Below are positions 44,062 through 53,999 of a DNA stretch of 64,000 bases, piece by piece. Every line of letters starts with the position of its first letter. The first letter of the stretch is position 1. The notes beneath the pieces were generated by a model. That model made no database searches, had not been told where the DNA came from, and worked only from the letters and a program-made list of their open reading frames with translations. The position numbers were made by a program, and so were the translations under genes. This DNA is from Azospirillum sp. TSO22-1 (lineage in GTDB: Bacteria > Pseudomonadota > Alphaproteobacteria > Azospirillales > Azospirillaceae), in assembly GCF_003116015.1 (NCBI RefSeq), contig NZ_LGQZ01000033.1:28372-92371 (forward strand), read 5' to 3'.

Positions 44062-44282
44062 GGGGGACCAGCCATACCGCGATTTGGTTAAAATACCGGC
44101 CAAGTTTCTGGACGATATGGCTGAACGCTACGCTTTTGATGGTTAACAAGGAGTGTAACGGGGTCTTCGTTCGGGCCAGAAAATGACCTCGAAAAAGCTT
44201 TACTCTGAAATAAAAGGGTAGCGTTGCGGCGCCGACACGGAGTCGTCTTGCGGTGGCAAGGAGGTTTGGAGAGGCTGTCGGC

Positions 44283-44492
44283 TCAGCCGTACCGGCCGGT
44301 CAGGCTGTCCCAGTTGTCGCCGCACAACGCCATCAGGTCGACCGACACGCCGTGCCGCTCCAGCAGCGTCTGCGCGTAGGTGGAATAGAGCCGGCCGAGC
44401 AGCAGGGGCATGTCGGTGCGCGGCGAGTCGGCCTTCCTGGAGCATTCCTCCAGGGCGTCGATGGCGCTCCGCAGCGCAACGTGATCGACCAT
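44283..44492 (-). CDS. Small hypothetical protein (69 aa)
   Basis: A helical protein (ALRSAIDALEECSRKADSPR, then RLYSTYAQTLLERHGVSVDL) without signal peptide or recognised family. ATG at 44492 with AAAGGCAGCC upstream. It lies between the PBP gene and the chemoreceptor gene, all leftward. Confidence 0.5.
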   Translation of the reverse strand: MVDHVALRSAIDALEECSRKADSPRTDMPLLLGRLYSTYAQTLLERHGVSVDLMALCGDNWDSLTGRYG

Positions 44493-44695
44493 GGCTGCCT
44501 TTCCACGCCGTATCGAGACGTTATGGTTACGTGTCTAACCCTATGGGAATGGTGCTACCATTTTCTCCCAATTGCAATCGGCCCCGTCAGGTTGTGGAAA
44601 TTATTGCGTTGCCGCGTGGGGGGCGGGTGCAACGTCGCCGTGCTTTTCCTAAAGAGCTGTCGCGGCAACGCCCAAGGTCAAGCCCCGGCCGTCAC

Positions 44696-47293
44696 TCAGC
44701 GTGCGGCGCGGATTTCCTGAAGGAACAGGTGCACGGCGCTGCCCAGCGCGGTGGCCTCGTGCGACACGCCCTCGGCCACGCCCAGCACCTCGTGGGCGTG
44801 GGCGCGCACGCGCGCTGCGGCGTCGGACAGGTCGGTGACGAACTCCGAGGCCCGCTGGGTGCCCTGCGCCACCTGATGCGCGCTGCCGACGATTCCCTCG
44901 GTGATCGCCGACTGCTCCTCCACCGCCGCGGCGATGGCCGAGGCGTTGCCCTCGATGCGCTGGATGCTGCTGGTCATGATCTCGACCACCGCCGCGGTCT
45001 CCTGGCTGGCGCTCTGGGTGGCGGTGATCTGGCGGGCGATGTCGCCGGTCGCCCGCACCGTCTGGGTGGCGAGGTGCTTCACCTCGGTGGCGACGACGGC
45101 GAAGCCCTTGCCCATCTCGCCGGCCCGCGCCGCCTCGATGGTGGCGTTGAGCGCCAGCAGGTTGGTCTGCCCGGCAATGGTGTCGATGACGCCGACCACG
45201 GTGCCGATCGCCTCGGTGGTGCTGGAGAGCTGGCCGACGGTGGCCTTGACCTGCTCGGCCCCGGCGGCGGTCTCGCCGATGATGCGCGCCGATTCCGAGG
45301 TGCGCTTGCAGATCTCGGCGATGGAGGTGGAGATCTCGGCCGCCGCGGTCGCCACCTGCTGGATGCCGGCGGAGGTTTCGGCCGACACCTCCATGGCGGC
45401 CTGCGCCTGGTCGCTGGCGCGCGCGGCGATGTCGGTCAGCGTGCGGGCGCGGTCGTGCATGGCGCGCGACGCGTCGGCCAGCGTGTTGACGCTGGTCAGC
45501 ACGTTGCGCTCGAAGGTCGCGGCGATGTCCAGCATGCTGGTGCGGCGCACCTCGGCGGCGCGGGCGCGCTCCTCCTCGACGCGGCGGCGGGCCTGCTCCA
45601 TCTCGCGGGCGTTGGCGATGAAGACGTCCAGCGTGTCCGCCATGTCGGCGATCTCGTCCGAACCGCTGCGCGGCACGCTGACCGACAGCTCGCCGCGCGC
45701 CACCCGCTGCATGGCCGCCGCCAGCGCCTCCAGCCGGGCGACGAGGCCGCGCCCGACCACCAGCACGACGATCAGCACCGACAGCAGCACGCCGGCCGAG
45801 GCCAGCAGGATCTGGATGGTGCTGGTGCGCTCCAGCGCCGCGCGGGCGTCGCCGGCGCCGCGCTGGGCCGCCTCGGCGGCGCTCGCCACCAGCGTGTCCA
45901 CCGCCGCCGACAGGGTGGCGGCCAGCGCGCGGTTGCGCTCGATCAGCGCGGCGTTCTCGGCGAACGCCTCCAACTCGCCGCGGCGCAGCGCCAGGATGCC
46001 TTCCTGACCGAATCCGATGTCGAGCAGGCGCTGCACCAGCGGTCTGGCCGCCGCCTGCGCTTCGATGCCCTCCAGGTCGGCCGCCAGCGTGCGGATCTCC
46101 GCCGCCCCGGCGTCCAGCGCGCGGCGCGCTTCGGCCAGCCGGTCCGGGGTGTCGGCGTTGCCGGCCTCGGCCAGCAGGCCGGCCAGCAGGTTGGTCTCGG
46201 CCAGCAGCCCGCTCAGCGCCATGTAGGCGTGCTGGGCCTGCGGCACGGTGGAGGTCGCCAGTTCCTGCACCCGCTGCACCATGGCGTCGCCAGCCTGGGC
46301 GATGCGGCCGCGGGCGTTCAGCATCAGCGGCAGCATGCGCGCGTTGGCCTCGCCGTCCAGGCGGACGATCTCGGCGACGCCGGCGGCGATCTCCTTGGCC
46401 AGAGCGCGGGCCGCCGCCGGATCGGTGGCCGGGTCGAGCTGGCGGACGCGCCGGGTGTAGACGCTCCGCGGCCCGTCGCCGAAGGCCTCCAGCGCCCGCA
46501 CCGCGGCGACCACCGGGGCTGCCGCCGCGTCGCCGGCCAGCGGGCGCAGCGCCCCCTGCACGTCCGAGACCGCCGAGTCGTAGTCGGTGGACGCCGACAT
46601 CACCCGCGATCCGTCGGTCTCGAAGGCGCCGATCAGCAGCGCCTTGGTCAGCGCCGACAAGGCGCCGCGCAGCTGGAACAGCGGCAGCACGGCCTGCCCC
46701 AGTTCGTCGCCGATGGCGGCCGAGGACTGCGAGGCGGCCTCGGCCATGGTGCCGATGGCCTCGGCGAGGTCCTGGCCGGAGCGGGCCATGGCCGGCTTCA
46801 GCACCGCCAGCAGCTCGGCGTGCACCGCGGTCAGCTCGGTCAGGCGCAGGGCGCGGCGCTCGCGCCGGTCGAGGCGGCGGGATGTGGCCTGCGCCAGCGC
46901 ATCGACGTTGCCGAGAACGGAACCGGCGGCGGTGCGCATGCCGGCAACCTGCGCCGGGTCCACCGGCCCGCGTGCCAGCGTATCGACCAGCCGCGTCAGC
47001 TCGGCGCGCCGGGCGTCGGTCTCGGCCGCCAGCGCTTTCAGCTCCACCGGCGCCTTGGCGGCGTCGATCAGGGGGCCGAGCGCCAGGATGCGCGCGGTCG
47101 CCGTCGCCATGCCCTGCGCGGCGCCGAGCACCGGCATCTGCGTGTCGGCGATGTCGGCGACGCGTTCGCGCACGGAGGCGTAGGACAGCCAGCCGATTCC
47201 CGCCGCCAGCACCGGCAGCGCCGCCACCGCGGCGAAGGCCAGCAGCATCTTCGCCTTGATGCCGAAACGGCGGGGGGCGTGGTGTGTGGTCAT
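44696..47293 (-). CDS. Methyl-accepting chemotaxis protein
   Basis: 865 aa. TM1 at about residues 14-35, a ~500-residue periplasmic sensor region made of helical segments (unusually large), TM2 ([20 protein letters not shown]), a HAMP domain, then the signalling domain with the conserved hairpin tip [20 protein letters not shown] near residue 715. It would sense a ligand and control CheA. ATG 47293 is chosen because [20 protein letters not shown] follows; the frame is open to 47428. The long sensor part has no domain I recognise. Confidence 0.92.
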   Translation of the reverse strand: MTTHHAPRRFGIKAKMLLAFAAVAALPVLAAGIGWLSYASVRERVADIADTQMPVLGAAQGMATATARILALGPLIDAAKAPVELKALAAETDARRAELTRLVDTLARGPVDPAQVAGMRTAAGSVLGNVDALAQATSRRLDRRERRALRLTELTAVHAELLAVLKPAMARSGQDLAEAIGTMAEAASQSSAAIGDELGQAVLPLFQLRGALSALTKALLIGAFETDGSRVMSASTDYDSAVSDVQGALRPLAGDAAAAPVVAAVRALEAFGDGPRSVYTRRVRQLDPATDPAAARALAKEIAAGVAEIVRLDGEANARMLPLMLNARGRIAQAGDAMVQRVQELATSTVPQAQHAYMALSGLLAETNLLAGLLAEAGNADTPDRLAEARRALDAGAAEIRTLAADLEGIEAQAAARPLVQRLLDIGFGQEGILALRRGELEAFAENAALIERNRALAATLSAAVDTLVASAAEAAQRGAGDARAALERTSTIQILLASAGVLLSVLIVVLVVGRGLVARLEALAAAMQRVARGELSVSVPRSGSDEIADMADTLDVFIANAREMEQARRRVEEERARAAEVRRTSMLDIAATFERNVLTSVNTLADASRAMHDRARTLTDIAARASDQAQAAMEVSAETSAGIQQVATAAAEISTSIAEICKRTSESARIIGETAAGAEQVKATVGQLSSTTEAIGTVVGVIDTIAGQTNLLALNATIEAARAGEMGKGFAVVATEVKHLATQTVRATGDIARQITATQSASQETAAVVEIMTSSIQRIEGNASAIAAAVEEQSAITEGIVGSAHQVAQGTQRASEFVTDLSDAAARVRAHAHEVLGVAEGVSHEATALGSAVHLFLQEIRAAR

Positions 47294-47472
47294 GGCGTCC
47301 GGCGCGGTCTTGAGTGTACGGGGCGACTCCGTTACGCCCGCCGCCGCATCACCGCGATGACGCTTCGATGAAATTTCCGAGAAGGATAATCGGGTAATCG
47401 TTGCCCGTACGAAACGGGCGTTCTCCACCAGGGCGCGTGGAAATGACGCTCGGTACGTGTTATTTTCAGGAC

Positions 47473-47727
47473 ATGGCAGAGCCGAACCGCGTCCCTGACC
47501 CGCGCCTTGCCCCGCAGGAGGGGAACAAGCTCGACACGCTCCGGCGTGCGATCGAAGAAGGCGCGCGGGAACTGGAAGCGGGCTTGGGGCTGGATGGTGA
47601 GACTGTCATGGCCAAATTGCGGGCCCACATCGAGGTCGCCTATCAGCAGGTTCTGACCGGCGACGTCGTGGAGGGTGATGAGGTCTTCGCCGAACTCTCT
47701 GCCCTACACGGCAGGCCCTCAAACTGA
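47473..47727 (+). CDS. Small antitoxin-like hypothetical protein (84 aa)
   Basis: Begins [20 protein letters not shown], with a helix [18 protein letters not shown] resembling the C-terminal region of ParD-type antitoxins, then [20 protein letters not shown]. No toxin gene is adjacent, so this is a similarity note rather than a call. It is divergent from the chemoreceptor. Confidence 0.5.
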   Translation: MAEPNRVPDPRLAPQEGNKLDTLRRAIEEGARELEAGLGLDGETVMAKLRAHIEVAYQQVLTGDVVEGDEVFAELSALHGRPSN

Positions 47728-47732
47728 CGCAC

Positions 47733-47858
47733 TTGCCCCTACCCTCCCCATGCTTCGCATGGGTCCCCTCCCTCCCCCGCTGGGCAGGGGAGGGAGTTTA
47801 GGGGAGCGCGGCGGAGTTCCCTCCCCTGCAAAGCGGGGGAGGGTTAGGGTGGGGGCAA
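47733..47858. repeat. G+C-rich inverted repeat element
   Basis: TTGCCCCTACCCTCCCC at the left and its near-complement at the right (47835-47858) enclose a second pair of C-rich/G-rich arms (around 47767-47800 and 47818-47842). The copy can fold into a long imperfect hairpin and looks like an intergenic repeat family. It separates the 84-aa gene from the converging spoVR gene. Confidence 0.65.
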
Positions 47859-47865
47859 TACGTCG

Positions 47866-49413
47866 TCACCCCCCGCTCGGCGCCGTGACCGCGTGCTCCT
47901 TGAGGACCGCCTCCGACACCGCCGACACCTCGACCAGTTGCACCTCGTAGCCCCAGAGGTTGGCGATGTGGCGCAGCACCGCCTTGGCGTCGCTCTCGTC
48001 CAGCAGCACGCCGTTGGTGACGCGGTGGTGCAGGATCAGCTTGCGGTCGCCGGCGAGGTCCACGTCGACGATCTGGATGTCCGGCTCCAGGTAGCCCAGG
48101 TCGTACTGCCGGGCCAGCAGCTTGCGGATGTGGCGGAAGCCGCGCTCGTTGTGGATGTGCTCGACCAGCAGGTAGGGGTCCTCGGCGTCGTCGCGCACGG
48201 TGAACAGCTTCATCTTCCGGATGAGGTGCGGGCTGAGGTACTGCAGAACGAAGCTCTCATCGCGGAAGTTGTGCCACGCCTCGCGCAGCGCGGCCATGCC
48301 GTCGCCCTTGCCGGCGAGGTCGGGGAACCAGTGGCGGTCCTCCTCGGTCGGGTTCTCGGCGATGCGCTGGATGTCCTGCATCATGGCGAAGCCCAGCGCG
48401 TACGGGTTGATGCCCGAGAAGCGCGGGTCGTCGAACTCCGGCTGGAAGACCACGGAGGTGTGCGAGTGCAGGAACTCCAGCATCGCCCCTTCCGTGATCA
48501 TGCCCTTCTGGTGCAGCCGGTTCATGATCGTGTAGTGGGTGTAGGTGGCGCAGCCCTCGTTCATCAGCTTGGTCTGCTTCTGCGGATAGAAGTACTGGCT
48601 GATGTGGCGGACGATGCGGAGGATTTCGCGCTGCCAGTGCTCCAGGCGCGGCGCCTTCTTCTCCAGGAAGTAGAGCAGGTTCTCCTCGGGCAGGCCCAGC
48701 AGCTTCTTGCGCTCGGACATGCTGCGCGACGGCCGGCTGCTGCCGGACGGGCGGGGCACGGTGCGCCAGAGGTCGTTGAAGGTCTGCTCCTCGTACTCGC
48801 GGCGGTCGCGCTCGCGCTTCTGCTCCTCGCGCAGGTCGAGCGGACGCTTCTTCGGGTACTTGTGCACGCCCTGGCTCATCAGCGCGTGCGCGGCGTCCAG
48901 CACCCGTTCCACCGCGGCGTGGCCGTGGCGCTCCTCGCAGTGCGTGATGAAGGCCTTGGCGAACTCCAGGTAGTCGAGGATCCCCCGGGCGTCCGTCCAC
49001 TGCTGGAACAGCTGGTTGTTCTTGAAGAAGTGGTTGTGCCCGAACGCCGCGTGGGCGATCACCAGCGTCTGCATCGTCATGGTGTTCTCTTCCATGATGT
49101 AGCTGATGCAGGGGCTGGAGTTGATGACGATCTCGTAGGCGAGGCCCCGGTAGCCCTTGCGGTACATCATCTCGTCGCGGGCGAAGTGCTTGCCGAACGA
49201 CCAGTGCCTGTACATCAGCGGCATGCCGATGGACGAATAGGCGTCGAGCATCTGCTCGGCGGTGATCACCTCGATCTGGTTCGGATAGACGTCGAGGCCC
49301 ATCTCGTTGACGGCGATGTCCTCGATGGCGTCGTAGACGCGCTTGATCTTGTCGTAGTCCCAGTCGGCCCCGTCGTAGAGCAGGCCTTCCGGCTTCGAGA
49401 TGACGGCGGTCAT
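47866..49413 (-). CDS. SpoVR family protein
   Basis: 515 aa. The N-terminal part (GADWDYDKIKRVYDAIEDIA) and the metal-like HNHFFKNN and NEGCATYTHYTIMNR motifs are typical of SpoVR/YcgB proteins. Named for Bacillus cortex formation, the family in Proteobacteria is regularly encoded with prkA and yeaH and linked to stress and nutrient limitation. It is the last gene of that operon here, 13 bp after yeaH. Start ATG 49413 follows GGAG. Confidence 0.95.
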   Translation of the reverse strand: MTAVISKPEGLLYDGADWDYDKIKRVYDAIEDIAVNEMGLDVYPNQIEVITAEQMLDAYSSIGMPLMYRHWSFGKHFARDEMMYRKGYRGLAYEIVINSSPCISYIMEENTMTMQTLVIAHAAFGHNHFFKNNQLFQQWTDARGILDYLEFAKAFITHCEERHGHAAVERVLDAAHALMSQGVHKYPKKRPLDLREEQKRERDRREYEEQTFNDLWRTVPRPSGSSRPSRSMSERKKLLGLPEENLLYFLEKKAPRLEHWQREILRIVRHISQYFYPQKQTKLMNEGCATYTHYTIMNRLHQKGMITEGAMLEFLHSHTSVVFQPEFDDPRFSGINPYALGFAMMQDIQRIAENPTEEDRHWFPDLAGKGDGMAALREAWHNFRDESFVLQYLSPHLIRKMKLFTVRDDAEDPYLLVEHIHNERGFRHIRKLLARQYDLGYLEPDIQIVDVDLAGDRKLILHHRVTNGVLLDESDAKAVLRHIANLWGYEVQLVEVSAVSEAVLKEHAVTAPSGG

Positions 49414-49426
49414 GCTGGACGGCTCC

Positions 49427-50716
49427 TTACGGGGCAGCGACCTTGTCGCGGGCGAACAGGTCGCGGAAGACGGGGAAGATCTCGCGGCGCGAGCGCACGC
49501 GCCGCATGGCGAGCGGCAGGTCGGGGCGCTGCACCATCTTGTAGGTGCGCCACAGCTCGGTCTCGCGGCCGAGCGCGGAGAGGCCCATGTTGTGCTCCGC
49601 CGCCACCTCGATGTAGGCGAAGTACTGGCACAGCGGCAGGATCACGTCGCGCAGCAGGGCGGCCGAGCGGGCGTTGTCGGAGGACATGTTGTCGCCGTCC
49701 GAGGCCTGGGCGGCGTAGATGTTCCAATCGCCCTCGGGGTAGCGCTCCTGCACGACGCGCTGCATCTCCTCCAGCGCGGTGGACACCACGGTGCCGCCGG
49801 TCTCGGTGGAGTAGAAGAACGTCTCCTCGTCCACCTCCTTGGCCTCGTGGGTGTGGCGGATGAAGACGATGTCGACCGAGCGGTAGCGCCGCTTCAGGAA
49901 CAGGTACAGCAGCATGAAGAAGCGCTTGGCGAGGTCCTTCATGTGCTCGGTCATCGAGCCGGAGACGTCCATCAGGCAGAACATCACCGCCTGGGCGATC
50001 GGCTTCGGCACGGATTCGAAGCGGTTGTAGCGGACGTCGATGGGGTCGATGAAGGGGATGCGCTTGGAGCGCAGGTGCTTGTGCTCCAGCGCCTCGCGCA
50101 GTTCCCGCATCTCCTCGGAATCGCCGCGCTCCTCGGCCTCCTTCAGCAGGCGCTCCAGCTCCTCGATCTCCGCCGGCTTCGGCCGCTTCAGCGCGATGCG
50201 GCGGCTCAAGCTGTTGCGCATGGTGCGCACCAGGTTGAGGTTGGCCGGCGAGCCGCTGGGGGTGAAGCCCGCCCGCGTCAGCGAGAAGCTCTCCGACTGC
50301 TTGACCTTCTGCTTCACCAGGTCGGGGAGTTCCAGGTCCTCCAGGAAGATGTCCAGGAACTCCTCGCGCGAGAGGACGAAGCGGAAATCGTCCTCGCCGT
50401 CGCCGTCGGGCGACCCTTCGCTGCCGCGTCCGCCGCCCTGCTCGGGGCGGGGGATGGTGTCGCCCTCGACGTACTCCTTGTTGCCGGGCACGACGTAGTC
50501 GCGCAGGCCGCCGGAGTTGGCCCGGTGGAGGGAGGGTTCCCGCACGCCGCCGGTCGAGATGGAGATCTTGTCGCCACTCTCGACGTCCTGGATCGAGCGC
50601 TTGGAGGAGGCGTCGCGGACCGCCTTGACCACCTGCTCCTTGGCTCGCCGCAGGAAGCGCTGGCGGTTGGCCAGGCTCTTGCCCTGCGGGTTCAGGCGTC
50701 GGTCGATGATGTTCAT
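49427..50716 (-). CDS. yeaH: YeaH/YhbH family protein (DUF444)
   Basis: 429 aa. N-terminal basic helix (NIIDRRLNPQGKSLANRQRF), a disordered middle part, and a C-terminal von Willebrand A-like domain with the MIDAS-type DVSGSM. The role is unknown; it is co-encoded with PrkA kinase and SpoVR in many Proteobacteria and Firmicutes. ATG 50716 is preceded by a TTG at 50719. It lies 42 bp after prkA in the same operon. Confidence 0.94.
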   Translation of the reverse strand: MNIIDRRLNPQGKSLANRQRFLRRAKEQVVKAVRDASSKRSIQDVESGDKISISTGGVREPSLHRANSGGLRDYVVPGNKEYVEGDTIPRPEQGGGRGSEGSPDGDGEDDFRFVLSREEFLDIFLEDLELPDLVKQKVKQSESFSLTRAGFTPSGSPANLNLVRTMRNSLSRRIALKRPKPAEIEELERLLKEAEERGDSEEMRELREALEHKHLRSKRIPFIDPIDVRYNRFESVPKPIAQAVMFCLMDVSGSMTEHMKDLAKRFFMLLYLFLKRRYRSVDIVFIRHTHEAKEVDEETFFYSTETGGTVVSTALEEMQRVVQERYPEGDWNIYAAQASDGDNMSSDNARSAALLRDVILPLCQYFAYIEVAAEHNMGLSALGRETELWRTYKMVQRPDLPLAMRRVRSRREIFPVFRDLFARDKVAAP

Positions 50717-50758
50717 CAATGGGGAGCCCTCACGCTACCGAACCATTCAACCAACCGG

Positions 50759-52705
50759 TCAGCCGGCCTGTTTCACGCGCATGTACCACTCGACCAGCCG
50801 GCGGACCTGCCGCTCGGTGTAGCCGCGCGACATCATGCGCGAGACGAACTCGGTGTGCTTCTTCTCGGTCTCGCCGTCCTTCTTCGACCCGAACGAGATG
50901 ACCGGCAGCAGATCCTCGACCTGGCTGAACATCCGCTTCTCGATGACCTCGCGGATCTTCTCGTAGGACGTCCAGGACGGGTTGCGGCCCTGGTTGCCGG
51001 CCTTGGCGCGCAGCGCGAACTTGACGACCTCGTTGCGGAAGTCCTTCGGGTTGGCGATGCCGGCCGGCTTCTCGATCTTGGTCAGCTCCTGGTTCAGCAG
51101 TTCCCGGTTCATCAGCTGGCCGGTGTCCGGGTCCTTGAAGTCCTGGTCCTCGATCCACGCGTCGGCGTAATCGACGTAGCGGTCGAACAGGTTCTGGCCG
51201 TAGTCGCTGTACGACTCCAGATACGCCTTCTGGATCTCGTTGCCGATGAACTCCGCATAGCGCGGCGCCAGCTCGGCCTTGATGAACTCGATGTACTTCT
51301 TCTCGGTGTCGTCGGGGAACTGCTCCCGCTTGATCGACTGCTCCAGGATGTACATCAGGTGCACGGGATCGGCGGAGATCTCGTTGCTGTCATAATTGAA
51401 GGTCGCCGCCAGCACCTTGAAGGCGAAGCGGGTGGAGATGCCGTCCATGCCCTCGTCGACGCCGGCCTGGTCGCGGTACTCCTGCATCGACTTGGCCTTG
51501 GGGTCGGTCTCCTTCAGGCTCTCGCCGTCGTAGACCCGCATCTTCGAGTAGAGGCTGGAGTTCGGGTGCTCGCGCATGCGCGACAGCACCGAGAACTTCG
51601 CCAGCATCTCCAGCGTCGATGGCGCGCAGGGCGCGGTGGCGAGGTCGGAACCGGTGATCAGCTTCTCGTAGATGTGCCGCTCCTCCATCACCCGCAGGCA
51701 GTACGGCACCTTGATGACGCAGATGCGGTCGATGAAGGCTTCGTTGTTCTTGTTGTTCTTGAAGGACTGCCACTCCGCCTCGTTGGAGTGCGCCAGGATG
51801 ATGCCCTGGAACGGGATGGCGCCGATGTTCTCCGAGCCGACGTAGTTGCCCTCCTGGGTCGCCGTCAGCAGCGGGTGCAGCATCTTGATCGGCGCCTTGA
51901 ACATCTCGACGAATTCCATGATGCCCTGCGACGACCGGTTCAGGCCGCCGGAGAAGCTGTAGGCATCCGGATCGTTCTGGCTGTACACCTCCAGCTTGCG
52001 GATATCGACCTTGCCGACCAGGGACGAGATGTCCTGGTTGTTCTCGTCGCCGGGCTCGGTCTTGGTGACGCAGATCTGCCGCAGCTTGGACGGATGCACC
52101 TTGATGACGCGGAATTTGGAGATGTCGCCGCCGAACTCGTCCAGGCGCTTGACCGCCCACGGGCTCATCAGGCCGGTCAGGCGGCGCTTCGGGACGCCGT
52201 AGCGCTCCTCGATCAGGTCGCCCATCTCTTCCGGGTTGAACAGGCCCAGCGGGCTCTCGAACACCGGCGAGATCTCCTTGCCGGCCTTCAGCACGTAGAC
52301 CGGGCACTTCTCCATCAGCGACTTCAGCCGCTCGGCCAGCGACGACTTGCCGCCGCCCACCGGGCCCAGCAGGTAGAGGATCTGCTTGCGCTCCTCCAGC
52401 CCCTGCGCGGCGTGGCGGAAGAAGCCGACGATCCGCTCGATCGTCTCCTCCATGCCGTAGAAGTCGGAGAAGGCGGGGTAGACCTTGATGGTCCGGTTCA
52501 TGAAGATGCGCCCGAGGCGCTGGTCGCGGGCGGTGTCGACCACCTCCGGCTCGCCGATGGCGGCCAGGATCCGCTCCGAGGCGGTCGCGTACATCATCGG
52601 GTCGTTGCGGCAGCCCTCAAGGTACTCCGTGAGGGTCATCTCGTGCTCACGGCGCCCCTCGTAGGACTGCGCGTAGCGGGTGAACAGTTCGTCGCTCGGG
52701 AACAT
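50759..52705 (-). CDS. prkA: PrkA family serine protein kinase
   Basis: 648 aa. AAA-type PrkA domain with Walker A GPVGGGKSS (Lys120) and downstream NNKNNEAFIDRICVIKVPYC. The C-terminal region carries the weak kinase-like part (SYEKIREVIEKRMFSQVEDL). E. coli YeaG is a relative involved in nitrogen-limitation response. It is the first gene of prkA-yeaH-spoVR. ATG 52705 is chosen because FPSDELFTRYAQ is the family start; the frame is open to 52831. Confidence 0.95.
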   Translation of the reverse strand: MFPSDELFTRYAQSYEGRREHEMTLTEYLEGCRNDPMMYATASERILAAIGEPEVVDTARDQRLGRIFMNRTIKVYPAFSDFYGMEETIERIVGFFRHAAQGLEERKQILYLLGPVGGGKSSLAERLKSLMEKCPVYVLKAGKEISPVFESPLGLFNPEEMGDLIEERYGVPKRRLTGLMSPWAVKRLDEFGGDISKFRVIKVHPSKLRQICVTKTEPGDENNQDISSLVGKVDIRKLEVYSQNDPDAYSFSGGLNRSSQGIMEFVEMFKAPIKMLHPLLTATQEGNYVGSENIGAIPFQGIILAHSNEAEWQSFKNNKNNEAFIDRICVIKVPYCLRVMEERHIYEKLITGSDLATAPCAPSTLEMLAKFSVLSRMREHPNSSLYSKMRVYDGESLKETDPKAKSMQEYRDQAGVDEGMDGISTRFAFKVLAATFNYDSNEISADPVHLMYILEQSIKREQFPDDTEKKYIEFIKAELAPRYAEFIGNEIQKAYLESYSDYGQNLFDRYVDYADAWIEDQDFKDPDTGQLMNRELLNQELTKIEKPAGIANPKDFRNEVVKFALRAKAGNQGRNPSWTSYEKIREVIEKRMFSQVEDLLPVISFGSKKDGETEKKHTEFVSRMMSRGYTERQVRRLVEWYMRVKQAG

Positions 52706-53484
52706 GCCTCGCTCCGTATTCCTAGTCCGATGCGTCGGATCCTCCTGTGCGGCCGTACCCCGGCGCAGACGGAAGACACCGCGTTCCAAGGGCGGACACG
52801 GTTGGACAAGCCCCGTGCCGACCCCGCTCACCGTCGAAGCCCAGACTTACGTGATTGCCGTCAAATCCCAGCGGACCCGCAGGGGCGCCCACTTTCAATG
52901 TAATGCCCGGTTCAAGGCTTTCCAGGCGTTCGGGAGTGCTGTTCGGTTCGGAAGGCCTGCCCGGCGGCCGATATGCCGTCCGTCGGGTGCCCCGCCCACC
53001 GGCCGAGCCCGCCGGGAACGCCGGCCGTAGCCGTCTCCCGGCACCGGGGGAGACCCCCGTGCACCGCTCCTTCAGAGTGTCTTTGGCGCCACAGGTCACG
53101 CCATCATCCTCCAGAGCCGCCGCGCACCGTCAGACGCTGTGTGCGCTAAGGATAACCACCAGCTTTAGGACCAATCGTTAACAACTCCCTGCCAAGCCTG
53201 AGGATGCCGGCCCGAAGCACCGGCTTCTCCCACGACATGAACGCACAGTCGGTACCCATTGATCCGCCCATCCCTAAGAGAGATGGGGTGTCTTATCCCA
53301 TGCCAACAACGCGTGCGGGCACAGCGCATTGGGGTGCATGCGAAAGGTTAAGGTCGAGGTCGGTCCGCCTGTCCCTTCGGGGTGGCCCGTGCGCCACGCC
53401 AGGACAACGCATTTTGTCGGACGGGTATGTGATCCGCGCCACAGTCGGGCCCATGCGGGGCGTGGATGGGGCGTGGATGGCGGC
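52706..53484. other. Long intergenic region upstream of prkA
   Basis: About 780 bases. The open frames here (for example rightward at 52680-53030 and 53204-53989) are Arg/Pro-rich and have no plausible ribosome site or family likeness. It must hold the promoter(s) of the prkA operon. A short hairpin CCCATC/GATGGG is at 53268-53288. I cannot assign a sigma factor. Confidence 0.4.
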
Positions 53485-53877
53485 TCAGCCCAGCCGCTCG
53501 CCCAGCGTCTGCCGCAGGGCGTCGGGCGTCGCCGGCTTAACCAGGAAGGTGTCGGCGCCGAGGCCGCGGGCCTCCGCCACCCGCCCTTCATCGACGCGGT
53601 TGGTCATGAACACCACCGGAAGCTCCTTGTGGCGCGCGTCGTCGCTGGCGCGCAGCGCCTTGAGGAAGCCCAGCCCGTCCATCGGCGCCATCTCGACGTC
53701 ACAGATCACGGCGTCGGGGGCGTGGGTGCGCACGGCGGCCAGCCCACTCTCGCCGTCCTGCGCCTGGTGGACGGCCCTGAAGCCGAGGGTCGATAGCATC
53801 TTGGCGAGCACCATGCGGGTAAACGCCTCGTCCTCGATGACCAGCACCGAAAAGTCGCCGAACGCCGTGCCCGCCAT
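53485..53877 (-). CDS. Single-domain response regulator
   Basis: 130 aa REC domain only. IEDE gives the acidic pocket, the phosphoacceptor is Asp60 in VICDVEM, a Thr in VVFMTNR and Lys in FLVKPAT complete the active site. There is no output domain, as in CheY and alphaproteobacterial stand-alone regulators. No kinase gene is adjacent. ATG 53877 follows CAGGAGGCGGGTG. Confidence 0.92.
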   Translation of the reverse strand: MAGTAFGDFSVLVIEDEAFTRMVLAKMLSTLGFRAVHQAQDGESGLAAVRTHAPDAVICDVEMAPMDGLGFLKALRASDDARHKELPVVFMTNRVDEGRVAEARGLGADTFLVKPATPDALRQTLGERLG

Positions 53878-53999
53878 CACCCGCCTCCTGAAACCGGTGC
53901 CCGAAATTGGTGTACGCCACGCAACCGCGGAATTGCAACCACCCGGCCTGTGCTGCAAGGAGTATTGCGCGGCGGCGCGGCGGCCCTAAACTCGCTGCC

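Noticed and set aside
44531..47371. 946-codon rightward frame opposite the chemoreceptor
   Set aside because: A shadow made of Gly/Arg/His-rich sequence; the chemoreceptor signature is on the other strand.
47473..47727. Toxin-antitoxin pair
   Set aside because: Only a weak antitoxin-like helix is seen and no toxin frame lies next to it.
49400..52903. 1167-codon rightward frame across yeaH and prkA
   Set aside because: Antisense shadow of three-base-periodic high-GC coding DNA; both underlying genes are well supported.
53204..53989. 261-codon rightward frame opposite the response regulator
   Set aside because: Covers the certain REC gene on the other strand and has no recognisable content of its own.
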